From contig JAYEND010000074.1 in assembly GCA_034721895.1 (NCBI GenBank), forward strand, positions 1 to 19,440: DNA of 19,440 nucleotides, written 5' to 3'. A program made the position numbers and the translations under genes. Each line of letters starts with the position of its first letter. Position 1 is the first letter of the stretch. Positions 1 to 6,828 of the stretch are shown piece after piece. Below the pieces are notes generated by a model. It ran no database searches. It was not told the DNA's origin and worked only from the letters and a program-made list of their open reading frames with translations. This DNA comes from SZUA-451 sp034721895. GTDB taxonomy: Bacteria; Campylobacterota; Campylobacteria; Campylobacterales; Sulfurovaceae.

Positions 1-401
1 ACAGATGTGAGCATAAAGACTGTCATGTCACCTTTGTAGGCTCTTGTAAGATAGAGAAAAAATGTGACAAATATAGATAAAAACAGCAAATACCACTCTC
101 TGTCCTGAGGAAAAAACCCTATAAGCAACATACCTATAATAGCACCGATCACTGTTCCTGCAACGCGCCTCAAACCTTTACTGATAGATTCGCCCACAGG
201 GCCGGCCACTGCGATCAGCATCACCGTTATCGCAGCTGTTTGTGCCTGTGCCCAGCCTTGAGAGAAGGGTATGAGATACGCAAGTGCCATAGCAAGAGAG
301 ACTTTGATAGCAAATTTGAGTTTGTCTGAAGGGATGAAAGAGAGTAGATCATCTATGATCTGGATCACAGTTTTTTTACGCTCTTTACTCGCAGTTTGCA
401 A
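1..401 (-). CDS. FUSC-family membrane protein (aromatic acid exporter-like), C-terminus outside window
   Basis: The gene runs off the left edge, so only about 133 N-terminal residues are visible. After a basic, soluble start (residues 1-30) come hydrophobic segments with the pattern typical of FUSC/aromatic-acid-exporter permeases: an Ala-rich helix, the stretch WAQAQTAAITVMLIAVAGPV, then GESISKGLRRVAGTVIGAIIG and another helix. That family moves organic acids or other hydrophobic compounds out across the inner membrane; the substrate here is unknown. The start is TTG at 401-399, directly after the TAG stop of the upstream channel gene and in the same frame. A ribosome binding site (AAAAGGAAA) lies in the last codons of that gene. 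It is the last visible gene of a three-gene membrane operon. The family call is from motif recognition and is moderately sure; the TTG start is forced by the in-frame stop. Confidence 0.72.
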   Translation of the reverse strand, partial: MQTASKERKKTVIQIIDDLLSFIPSDKLKFAIKVSLAMALAYLIPFSQGWAQAQTAAITVMLIAVAGPVGESISKGLRRVAGTVIGAIIGMLLIGFFPQDREWYLLFLSIFVTFFLYLTRAYKGDMTVFMLTS

Positions 402-1076
402 CTAGTTTCCTTTTTTCTTTTCTTCCATTGCCGACAAGTGCAGGGATAAGAGACTTGAAACAATGATTGCCATATAGAAAACACCGATGATCGCTTCCAT
501 ATAAACAAAGAACTCTGCTATACGGTTGGTAGGAAGTATATCACCATATCCCAATGTGGTAAGCGTTACAAAACTGTAATAGGCAACACGGGAAAAAATT
601 TGTTGCCAGCCTGCTGCTTCTATGCCGGAGAAAGCCTGAGGATCCATGGCAAGTATAAACAGGTAGATCACTGCCCATATGAGTCCAAGTAAAATATAGA
701 GTGTTAAAGAACCGACGATCTTGTTCCCATCAACTTCACCCACAAAGAGTACCTGTTTTGCAGCAATAGTGAAAACACGAATGAAAAAAACTAGTAAAAC
801 CAGTAAAATAAAATAAACGGTGAGATGATGAGGAAAAAGTTTAGCAACTATGCTTAAAAGAATGAAAGAAATGATAATCGTATAGGCTGTCCATTTCCAT
901 GTACGGTCAGCATTCAAGCTTTTAATACTTATAATCAGCATAGAAAGTATGACAAGAGAAAAAATGTCTTCACCCATACTCCCCGGAACTTCTACCACAA
1001 CTGCGGCAGAGAAGAGTAAGGTTATCAAAGAGAAAAAAAGATAAACAAAGTTGTTTTTTTGACTGATTTGTTGCAT
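402..1076 (-). CDS. Potassium-channel-like membrane protein (Ion_trans_2 pore domain)
   Basis: This 224-residue inner-membrane protein has about four hydrophobic segments in its N-terminal half (roughly 10-30, 37-52, 62-80, 86-105). A typical two-helix pore module follows: helix about 120-143, pore loop, and helix about 187-210. The selectivity filter is TTLGYGDILP (173-182), matching the T-x-G-Y-G-D signature of K+ channels. The residue between T and G is Leu rather than the commoner Val. No cytoplasmic RCK/TrkA-N domain is attached, so gating would come from the membrane part or a partner. The C-terminus is short and Lys-rich (EEKKKGN). The ATG lies 3 nt after the AI-2E transporter stop, and its own stop abuts the start of the FUSC gene, so the three are almost certainly co-transcribed. 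K+ selectivity is inferred from the filter alone. Confidence 0.85.
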   Translation of the reverse strand: MQQISQKNNFVYLFFSLITLLFSAAVVVEVPGSMGEDIFSLVILSMLIISIKSLNADRTWKWTAYTIIISFILLSIVAKLFPHHLTVYFILLVLLVFFIRVFTIAAKQVLFVGEVDGNKIVGSLTLYILLGLIWAVIYLFILAMDPQAFSGIEAAGWQQIFSRVAYYSFVTLTTLGYGDILPTNRIAEFFVYMEAIIGVFYMAIIVSSLLSLHLSAMEEKKKGN

Positions 1077-1079
1077 CTT

Positions 1080-2165
1080 TTAAGCTTCTGTTGTCACAGC
1101 TTCTTCTTCTACTTCATTCATCCAAAAACCAAAGAGCGTATATGCCAAAGCAAAAATAACGGCTCCGACAAAGAGTCCTATCATGCCCATAAGCATCATA
1201 CCACCGATCGCACCGATCAAAATGACCAACATGGGTACATCCACACCTCTACCCATAAGCATAGGTTTTAGTACACCGTCACTTGCTCCTACGATCAACA
1301 TGTAAATTGTAAATATAATTTCAGCTGTACCGGATCCCTGAGAGAAAACATAAGCGATTACCGGCCCGATAATAAGCAGTGCAGGTACCTGGATAATAGT
1401 TAAGAACATAATCGCAACAGCCCAGACCATTGCAAGAGGGATACCCATCAATGCCATACCGATCAATGCCAGTGTAGCTTGGATCACGGCAACACCTATA
1501 ACACCCATTACCACAGAGCGTACTGTCAATGTAGATAAAGTTGCCCAATCATCACCTTTGTCTCCCATAATACGACGTGAGATAGCCCGATAAAATTTCT
1601 CAGCGCCTTCAGACCCTATGAGAAAAACTGCGGCGATGATCATGGAACCTACAAAAAGAAGTACAGTACTAAGTCCACTACCCAAAGCAGAAAGCACGGA
1701 ACCTGCTCCTTTTTTGATCTCCTCCTTGAACGGTTCGAGTGTTTGGCGTAGATTGTGTGAAGCACTGTCCCAGAATGTATAGGCTTTCTCGCCGATCAGC
1801 GGCCACTCTTTTACTTTTTCCGTTGGTGGTGGTACGGTGATGTTCCCTTCCTGCATTGCATGCATTACTGTTTGTGCTGTGTCAATCGTTTTGCCCGAAA
1901 GGGCATAGGTAGGCAGTATCAACGCGGCTATCACTGCAACAGTAATGGCAATGATGATCTTTTTACGGTTTCCAAAACGCTTTTCAAGCATGTTCACAAG
2001 CGGAGAAATCGCTACTGCTATGATCACACCCCAAACCACTATCGCCATAAATGGTTTAGCGATCAAATATGATAGATAGATCACCATTGCTATAAGACCT
2101 ACTTTAATAGCGATCTCTATTGCAAGACTTACTTTCTCTTCACGTGCTTGAATTTTCTCTGTCAT
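1080..2165 (-). CDS. AI-2E family transporter (PerM/TqsA-like)
   Basis: A 361-residue polytopic inner-membrane protein. Helices pair near the N-terminus (about 15-55), a soluble loop follows (about 95-150), and a helix-rich C-terminal half contains the region GIPLAMVWAVAIMFLTIIQV and the later segment GASDGVLKPMLMGRG. This layout, the length and the conserved P-x-x-x-G-R-G-type ending are those of the AI-2E exporter family (PF01594). Its members include autoinducer-2 exporters and Na+/H+ antiporters, so the substrate cannot be told from sequence. The ATG at 2165 is preceded by AAGGAAACAGA, a good ribosome binding site. It heads a minus-strand operon with the channel and FUSC genes. Its 5' end is divergent from a small coiled-coil gene. 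Confidence 0.88.
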   Translation of the reverse strand: MTEKIQAREEKVSLAIEIAIKVGLIAMVIYLSYLIAKPFMAIVVWGVIIAVAISPLVNMLEKRFGNRKKIIIAITVAVIAALILPTYALSGKTIDTAQTVMHAMQEGNITVPPPTEKVKEWPLIGEKAYTFWDSASHNLRQTLEPFKEEIKKGAGSVLSALGSGLSTVLLFVGSMIIAAVFLIGSEGAEKFYRAISRRIMGDKGDDWATLSTLTVRSVVMGVIGVAVIQATLALIGMALMGIPLAMVWAVAIMFLTIIQVPALLIIGPVIAYVFSQGSGTAEIIFTIYMLIVGASDGVLKPMLMGRGVDVPMLVILIGAIGGMMLMGMIGLFVGAVIFALAYTLFGFWMNEVEEEAVTTEA

Positions 2166-2213
2166 TCTGTTTCCTTATGCATAATTATAGCTGAAGAATC
2201 TGTAAATGATCAG

Positions 2214-2546
2214 TTGGTGCGCGAAATCTCACTCAACATAGAAAAGCTGGATCATTTCAACTCTGAGCTAAGTGATGCCGATAACGAGACAAAGAAAAAG
2301 ATCAATACAAGCATCAAAGAGACAAGGAAAAAACTGAAAATGCTTCAAAAGCGTTCCAATACTAAGTTGACAGATGCAAAAACAGAGTATGGAGAAAAAG
2401 TGACTACTTTGAATGACCAGTTAAAAGTTTCCAAAGAGTCTAAAAAAGTAAAGATCACGGAAAAGAAAGAAGCGCTAAAAACTGACTATGAAGCACGCTA
2501 TGCAAAGCTTGAAGAAGCGGTCCAATTGGTAAAACAAATTTTATAA
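2214..2546 (+). CDS. Small charged coiled-coil protein, function unknown
   Basis: A Lys/Glu-rich protein of about 110 residues with no hydrophobic segment and no Cys. The sequence is almost wholly predicted alpha-helical with heptad-like spacing (for example KLDHFNSELSDADNETKKKI, and later KLEEAVQLVKQIL), so it should be a cytoplasmic coiled coil. I recognise no family. The open frame extends upstream to a TTG at 2148, inside the antisense start of the AI-2E gene. That extension has a different, hydrophobic composition and is probably not translated. In-frame TTG (2214) or GTG (2217) precede the coiled-coil part, but neither has a clear Shine-Dalgarno sequence. The first in-frame ATG is far inside the coiled coil. 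The reading frame is convincing; the exact start is not. Confidence 0.62.
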   Translation: MVREISLNIEKLDHFNSELSDADNETKKKINTSIKETRKKLKMLQKRSNTKLTDAKTEYGEKVTTLNDQLKVSKESKKVKITEKKEALKTDYEARYAKLEEAVQLVKQIL

Positions 2547-2612
2547 AAAATTATAGCCTAATATCATCCCGGATTATGGTGTTAAGGAAATGATTTCAGA
2601 TATAATAAAATA

Positions 2613-2640
2613 GTGACATAGTTGGGCTTTATGATACAAT
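2613..2640 (+). promoter_or_regulatory. Predicted sigma70 promoter of the cardiolipin synthase gene
   Basis: A -35-like GTGACA (2613-2618), a 16-bp spacer and a -10 TACAAT (2635-2640) preceded by TG (TGA-TACAAT, an extended -10). Transcription would start near 2647, giving a leader of about 25 nt that carries AAGGAATAGAAG before the ATG at 2673. Pattern-based only. Confidence 0.5.
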
Positions 2641-2672
2641 ATATCATTTAGATCAAAATCAAGGAATAGAAG

Positions 2673-4091
2673 ATGTGGATGGCTATTATAGTAGCGATTT
2701 TTTATATCCTGGGTGTCCTCTCATCCATCAATGCGGTTATGACAGCGCGGACTTCTCAGGGAGCTATCGCCTGGGTCGTTTCACTGATCACTTTCCCCTT
2801 TATCGCAGTCCCCGCCTACTGGATTTTTGGAAACAGCCGCTTCAATGGCTATGTAAAAGCCCGACACTCCAGCCATACAAAAGTCCAAAATGGATTGTCA
2901 AAGACGCTTGAAGGGCTGGAACCCTATCATATTGGGGATTCAGAGATATCCCCGGCAGGTGCAGCAACCGAGAAACTGGCAGATCTTCCACTCCTGCAGA
3001 GAAACAGTGTTCAGCTTCTGATAGACGGCAAGGCTACTTTTGACAGTATTCTTGAGGGGATCGATAGTGCAACATCCTATATCCTCTTTCAATTTTACAT
3101 TGTGCACGATGACAAGATAGGCCGAGAGATCAAAGAGCGCCTGATCACCAAGTCAAAAGGGGGAGTGAAAATCTATTTTCTTTACGACGAAATCGGGAGT
3201 TTCGATCTCTCTGACTCCTACAAGGATGACCTGCAAAAGGCTGGAGTGGAAGTCAATAGTTTTCACACCCAGAAAGGTCCGGGCAACCGATTTCAGCTCA
3301 ATTTTCGCAATCACCGAAAAATAGTCGTTGTTGATGGCAAAACAGCATGGATTGGCGGGCTTAATGTGGGTGATGAATACCTTGGAAGAGATCCAAAGGT
3401 TGGTAACTGGCGTGATACCCACATGAAAATAACCGGTCCTGCTACAATAGCTGTTCAAGTCTCATTTGTCGAGGATTGGCACTGGACAACAGAGATGCTT
3501 GTCCCTGGTATTACTTGGACACCGACTCCTTCTTCAGAAGGGAATACAAATGTACTCATCATACCTTCAGGACCGGCAGATGAACTGGAGACGGCAACAC
3601 TGATGTTTCTACACACCATCAACTCTGCAAAAGAACGTATCTGGATCGCAACACCTTATTTCGTCCCCGATGATGCGATTCTTGCAGCACTTCAGCTTGC
3701 GGGTCTCCGAGGCGTGGATGTCCGTATCCTTATCCCGGACAAGGCAGATAATCTTCTCGTGAATCTCTCCTTCTATACCTATCTTGATGATGCGAGCCGC
3801 ACCGGTGTACGATTTTTCCGCTACACAGACGGCTTCCTCCATGAAAAAGTAATGCTCATTGATCATACTGCTGCTACCGTAGGAACAGCCAATTTCGATA
3901 ACCGTTCATTCAGGCTCAACTTCGAGATCACCGGACTTGTTTCAGGCCCTGCATTTGCCGAAGAGATCGAAGCGATGTTCAAAGATGATTTTGCCCGTGC
4001 ACGGGAAATGACAAAGAGTGATATCGATGAACAGTCCTTCTGGTTCAAACTGATAACCCGACTGGCTCGATTGACTTCACCGGTACAGTAA
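2673..4091 (+). CDS. cls: Cardiolipin synthase (phospholipase D superfamily)
   Basis: This 472-residue protein would condense two phosphatidylglycerols (or PG with another phospholipid) into cardiolipin at the inner membrane. Two N-terminal transmembrane helices (about 4-24 and 31-52) are followed by two PLD domains. The HKD motifs are H214-x-K216-x4-D221 (NHRKIVVVD, followed by GGLNVGDEYLG) and H390-x-K392-x4-D397 (LHEKVMLID, followed by GTANFDNRSF). Both catalytic triads are intact. The length and two-helix start fit the ClsA-type bacterial enzymes (about 480 residues). The ATG is preceded by AAGGAATAGAAG, and a promoter is predicted at 2613-2640. The next gene downstream, a glycine-zipper lipoprotein, seems to have its own promoter. 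The assignment is firm; which Cls subtype is inference. Confidence 0.93.
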   Translation: MWMAIIVAIFYILGVLSSINAVMTARTSQGAIAWVVSLITFPFIAVPAYWIFGNSRFNGYVKARHSSHTKVQNGLSKTLEGLEPYHIGDSEISPAGAATEKLADLPLLQRNSVQLLIDGKATFDSILEGIDSATSYILFQFYIVHDDKIGREIKERLITKSKGGVKIYFLYDEIGSFDLSDSYKDDLQKAGVEVNSFHTQKGPGNRFQLNFRNHRKIVVVDGKTAWIGGLNVGDEYLGRDPKVGNWRDTHMKITGPATIAVQVSFVEDWHWTTEMLVPGITWTPTPSSEGNTNVLIIPSGPADELETATLMFLHTINSAKERIWIATPYFVPDDAILAALQLAGLRGVDVRILIPDKADNLLVNLSFYTYLDDASRTGVRFFRYTDGFLHEKVMLIDHTAATVGTANFDNRSFRLNFEITGLVSGPAFAEEIEAMFKDDFARAREMTKSDIDEQSFWFKLITRLARLTSPVQ

Positions 4092-4105
4092 AAATTACAA
4101 ATTTA

Positions 4106-4114
4106 TGCTACAAT
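4106..4114 (+). promoter_or_regulatory. Extended -10 element upstream of the glycine-zipper lipoprotein
   Basis: TG-C-TACAAT is an extended -10 box, 30 bp before the ATG at 4145. No convincing -35 is visible. The leader would carry a strong ribosome binding site (GGAGGT). Confidence 0.42.
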
Positions 4115-4144
4115 AAAATTTAAATTAAGAATGGAGGTAGAAAA

Positions 4145-4441
4145 ATGAGAAAATTACATTTAGCAACAATTTTGGTTGCCAGTGCATCTCTTATCCTGAT
4201 GACTGGATGTTCAACAAAAGCGGGAACAGGTTCACTTGTCGGTGCTGGAGGCGGAGCACTTCTCGGTAGCGCTGTGGGTGGTAGCAGGGGAGCAGCTGTC
4301 GGTGCGGCATTAGGCGGTGTATCAGGTGCGGCAATCGGAGCCAATGAAGACAGAAAAGATATGAACAGAAGATATTATAAAGATGAACGCGGTGCGACGT
4401 ATTATGTTGGAAGTGATGGGCGACGCTATTACGTGAATTAA
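4145..4441 (+). CDS. Glycine-zipper lipoprotein
   Basis: A 98-residue exported lipoprotein. A basic start and hydrophobic core (residues 3-18) lead to the lipobox LMTGC, with the acylated Cys at 22. There is no Asp after the Cys, so the outer membrane is a plausible destination. Residues about 27-66 are a Gly/Ala repeat with GxxxG spacing (GAGGGALLGSAVGGSRGAAV and onward to GGVSGAAIGA), as in glycine-zipper (YMGG/OmpA-like zipper, SlyB/Rick17kDa-like) proteins that insert into or oligomerise in membranes. The tail, residues 67-98, is charged and Tyr-rich (RRYYKDERGATYYVGSDGRR). The start has a near-perfect Shine-Dalgarno sequence (AATGGAGGTAGAAA). Two hairpins follow the stop. The specific role is unknown. 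Confidence 0.82.
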   Translation: MRKLHLATILVASASLILMTGCSTKAGTGSLVGAGGGALLGSAVGGSRGAAVGAALGGVSGAAIGANEDRKDMNRRYYKDERGATYYVGSDGRRYYVN

Positions 4442-4445
4442 TGAA

Positions 4446-4500
4446 GGGTATCTCCTGTTATTAGAGGTGCCCTAAAGATAAACGGTGGGGCTTTCCCACC
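4446..4500. terminator. Two hairpins between convergent genes, probable transcription end region
   Basis: Hairpin 1 pairs GGGTATCTC (4446-4454) with GAGGTGCCC (4464-4472): nine pairs, two of them G-U when read as plus-strand RNA. Hairpin 2 pairs GGTGGG (4484-4489) with CCCACC (4495-4500) around GCTTT and works on either strand. Neither is followed by a good T-tract, so intrinsic termination is only a guess. The location, just after the lipoprotein and before the end of hspR on the other strand, is what a bidirectional end region would occupy. Confidence 0.45.
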
Positions 4501-4517
4501 AACATTAAATCCTATCC

Positions 4518-4892
4518 CTACTCGTCAAAAATTATAATATCATAGCTATTCTTTGTAACTATCGCCTTACTCACATGCACAGATCCATTGCGATTGACTT
4601 TACTCAGCTCATTTCGCAACTGATCGATCTCCTCCTGCATCTCTTGCATCGTCTCTTTGAGCTGCAAGACAACATCTACACCGGCCAGGTTGACACCCAT
4701 CTGTCTTGTCAAACGGAGGATCATCTTCATCCTGTCAATATCCCGCTGCGAATAGAGTCGCACACGGCCCTGTGTCCGTGAGGGCTTGACCAAACCTTCT
4801 CTCTCGTACTGTCTCAAAGTCTGCGGATGGATATCAAGTATCGTCGCCACCACACTGATCAAATAAACCGGTTCGTCATAACTATGCATCAT
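4518..4892 (-). CDS. hspR: HspR-type MerR-family heat-shock repressor
   Basis: A 124-residue MerR-family DNA-binding protein. Residues 9-40 hold the winged-helix start (YLISVVATILDIHPQTLRQY followed by EREGLVKPSRT). The wing GRVRLYSQRDIDRMKMI and the RLTRQMGVNLAGVDVVL segment follow, then a coiled coil (about 80-100, LKETMQEMQEEIDQLRNEL). This is the HspR signature known from Helicobacter, Campylobacter and actinobacteria, where HspR binds HAIR inverted repeats and represses chaperone genes. There are no metal-binding cysteines. It lies 11 nt downstream of cbpA, with AAAGGAG before ATGATG (start at 4892 or 4889), so it is the second gene of the cbpA operon. A HAIR-like site overlaps that operon's promoter, pointing to autoregulation. 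Confidence 0.92.
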   Translation of the reverse strand: MMHSYDEPVYLISVVATILDIHPQTLRQYEREGLVKPSRTQGRVRLYSQRDIDRMKMILRLTRQMGVNLAGVDVVLQLKETMQEMQEEIDQLRNELSKVNRNGSVHVSKAIVTKNSYDIIIFDE

Positions 4893-4903
4893 TTACTACT
4901 CCT

Positions 4904-5773
4904 TTACAGCTTCTCTTCGCAGAGGCTTCTCAAATCTTCTGGCAATGTATCAACATCAGGGAGTATCACATTGGCGATGAGATAAAGATCGCCCTTCAAT
5001 GCTGTTTTTCTATCAGGCATTCCCTTGCCCTTCAATCTGAATTTCTGACCGTTTTTAGTATTTTTAGGCACTTTCAGAGACACCCCTTTTTCCGGTGTCT
5101 GCACCTCGATCTTGCCGCCAAACCACGCAGTTCTTAATGGGACATCGATCGTTTTGTAGAGATTGTCCCCTTTTCTTTCATACTCATCGGACGGGGCAAC
5201 TTCTACTTTTATCAACAGGTCGCCAACCTGCCCCCCCTGGCTCTTACCTTTTCCTCGGACACGCATCGTCTCACCACTCTTGATACCTGCCGGGATCTTG
5301 ATATCGAATGTTTGCCCGTTTGCAGAAACTGAGTGTTTGCCGCCAAGTGCCGAGACAATGAATGGCACTGAGATCCTGGCCTGTGTATCGAGATCCACCT
5401 CTCCAAAACCGCCGAAACCTCCAAAACTGCCCTGCTGCCCGGAAAAACCTCCGGCACCGGCAAAGCCGCCTCCTCCGCCAAACATTTGGCGCAATATTTC
5501 ATCCAGATCAACATTGCTTCCCTGACCGCGTGCAAAGTCATGAAAGTTTTGGCCTCCGAACATTTGATCACCGAACTGGTCATACTGTGCTTTTTTCTCC
5601 GTATCACTCAAAACCTCATAAGCTGCGTTGATCTCTTTGAACTTATCTACGGCACTTTCATCCTTGTTGATATCCGGGTGATATTTCCGTGCCAATTTTC
5701 GATAGGCTTTTTTGATCTCATCTGCACTGGCATTTTCACTGACACCCAGTGTTTCATACAAACTCTTTGACAT
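4904..5773 (-). CDS. cbpA: CbpA-type DnaJ co-chaperone (Hsp40, class II)
   Basis: A 289-residue J-domain co-chaperone that stimulates DnaK ATPase and delivers unfolded clients. The J domain spans 1-70 with the catalytic HPD at 32-34 (YHPDINKD). A Gly/Phe-rich linker (about 70-120, GGGGGFAGAGGFSGQQGSFG) leads into the two beta-sandwich client-binding domains (DLDTQARISVPFIVSALGGK onward). There is no CxxCxGxG zinc-finger region, so this is a class II/CbpA-type protein rather than DnaJ itself; the length fits CbpA. The start ATG has AGGAGCAAGA before it. The order cbpA-hspR is the conserved epsilonproteobacterial arrangement. Its promoter carries a HAIR-like operator (5831-5851), so it is probably induced on heat shock. 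Confidence 0.94.
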   Translation of the reverse strand: MSKSLYETLGVSENASADEIKKAYRKLARKYHPDINKDESAVDKFKEINAAYEVLSDTEKKAQYDQFGDQMFGGQNFHDFARGQGSNVDLDEILRQMFGGGGGFAGAGGFSGQQGSFGGFGGFGEVDLDTQARISVPFIVSALGGKHSVSANGQTFDIKIPAGIKSGETMRVRGKGKSQGGQVGDLLIKVEVAPSDEYERKGDNLYKTIDVPLRTAWFGGKIEVQTPEKGVSLKVPKNTKNGQKFRLKGKGMPDRKTALKGDLYLIANVILPDVDTLPEDLRSLCEEKL

Positions 5774-5816
5774 TCTTGCTCCTGATTTTCATACTCTATT
5801 CACTTTTTCCTGCATA

Positions 5817-5846
5817 AGTATATCAAAATACTTTAGTCAAAGTCAA
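5817..5846 (-). promoter_or_regulatory. Predicted sigma70 promoter of the cbpA-hspR operon
   Basis: On the minus strand, a -35 TTGACT (5846-5841), an 18-bp spacer and a -10 TATACT (5822-5817) lie about 44-73 bp before the cbpA ATG. The -35 sits inside the HAIR-like operator. Both boxes match the consensus in five of six positions. Confidence 0.6.
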
Positions 5847-5851
5847 TCAAG
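5831..5851. promoter_or_regulatory. HAIR-like operator, probable HspR binding site
   Basis: CTTTAGT-N7-AATCAAG matches the published HAIR consensus CTTGAGT-N7-ACTCAAG with one mismatch per half site and the exact 7-bp spacer. It overlaps the predicted -35 of the operon that encodes HspR, the expected place for a repressor site. Confidence 0.62.
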
Positions 5852-5883
5852 GTTTGGAAAATGTAAAAAATTTATCTCTTTTG

Positions 5884-5896
5884 CCCTGACACAGGG
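5884..5896. terminator. Short hairpin downstream of the rhodanese gene, possible terminator
   Basis: CCCTG-ACA-CAGGG is a perfect 5-bp stem with a 3-nt loop, lying between the end of the rhodanese gene and the cbpA promoter. No T-tract adjoins it, so its function is uncertain. Confidence 0.3.
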
Positions 5897-5983
5897 AGTT
5901 TAGTAACGATTTTTGGTACTATATCTTGATATAATAGAGCTGAACAAGCTGTTGTGTTGATAAGGTATGACTCAAGATTTTCA

Positions 5984-6379
5984 CTATTTTCGATAGAGAG
6001 CAGGCTTATACCCCTCTCGCATTAACTTCATCATACCGCCCTTGAGATTGATCACCTTGTAACCAAACTCTTTATCAAGAAAATCAGAGATCATGGTGGT
6101 ACGGCTGCCTGTACGGCAGATCAGAGCAAACGTTTCATCCTTTTTAACGATCTTATTCAGTTCGGTGATAAACTCTTCAACATTGTATCCCCCCTGCTCA
6201 TTAAAAAACATGACCGTATGGGCACCCTGTACAATTCCTGTTTCTCTCCATTCACCGGGGGTACGTATATCGATCACTTTGATCCCTTTCTTGAAGAAAT
6301 CCGGAGTTGCAACGACATGCTGAACATCTGCGAAAAGCAGTGATCCGAGCATTATCAGCAGTAATAAAATTTTACTCAT
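5984..6379 (-). CDS. Exported single-domain rhodanese-like protein
   Basis: A 131-residue protein with a cleavable-looking signal sequence (KILLLLIMLGSLLFA) followed by one rhodanese domain. Family landmarks are VIDIRTPGEW near the N-terminus and the active-site loop LICRTGSRT, with the catalytic Cys at about residue 88. Rhodaneses carry a cysteine persulfide and transfer sulfane sulfur; a periplasmic one fits a sulfur-metabolising organism, though that role is inference. An in-frame TTG lies 6 nt upstream (6385), but the AAAGGAAA ribosome binding site is better spaced for the ATG at 6379. It follows the DUF4870-like gene by about 12 nt and is probably co-transcribed with it. Confidence 0.87.
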   Translation of the reverse strand: MSKILLLLIMLGSLLFADVQHVVATPDFFKKGIKVIDIRTPGEWRETGIVQGAHTVMFFNEQGGYNVEEFITELNKIVKKDETFALICRTGSRTTMISDFLDKEFGYKVINLKGGMMKLMREGYKPALYRK

Positions 6380-6391
6380 AGTCAATTTCCT

Positions 6392-6748
6392 TTAAAAGAA
6401 TCCATCATTATTGATCTCTCTGCTCTCAGAGAAGTAATAGGCTCCCTTGATCACCCGGTAAGCTATCCAGAGCTGCGTCAAGGCAAGTACAAATCCACCG
6501 ATAAAAACAAGCAGCAGGATCACACCGGCGATCGACATACCCAGGCCGACCCAGAGTGTCTTGATCTGCCATCTGAAATGAGACTCTTCCATCGTACCAA
6601 TACTCTCATCATATTTCAGATAGGCAATAAATCCTGCTACCAGGAAGGAGAGGCCACCTGTAAAGAGTGTCAATAATTGCAGCGCATAGACTGCCCATAC
6701 AAACTTTTTCAAATCCTCTGTATTTGGCTGAATGTCAAATGATGCCAC
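6392..6748 (-). CDS. DUF4870-like (Tic20-fold) small membrane protein
   Basis: About 118 residues with three hydrophobic segments. Between the first two is AYLKYDESIGTMEESHFRWQ, whose ESHFRWQI-like motif is typical of DUF4870/Tic20-like membrane proteins. The molecular function of that family is not established. Two starts are possible. The ATG at 6763 has no ribosome binding site and lies only 8 nt after a -10-like TACAAT. The GTG at 6748 has AAAGGA 6 nt upstream, within the longer reading frame. I favour the GTG, giving a short leader; a leaderless ATG start would add five residues. The exported rhodanese gene follows after 12 nt. Confidence 0.75.
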   Translation of the reverse strand: MASFDIQPNTEDLKKFVWAVYALQLLTLFTGGLSFLVAGFIAYLKYDESIGTMEESHFRWQIKTLWVGLGMSIAGVILLLVFIGGFVLALTQLWIAYRVIKGAYYFSESREINNDGFF

Positions 6749-6771
6749 TGATAGTCCTTTCATTTTTTTGT

Positions 6772-6777
6772 ATTGTA
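6772..6777 (-). promoter_or_regulatory. -10 element for the DUF4870-rhodanese operon
   Basis: Minus-strand TACAAT, 8 nt before an ATG (6763) and 23 nt before the preferred GTG start (6748). No clear -35 is visible. Transcription would begin almost at the ATG. Confidence 0.4.
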
Positions 6778-6828
6778 GCGAAAAGATGTAAAGTAATTGT
6801 GGATTAAGCTGCCCTTTTTAAATATTTA

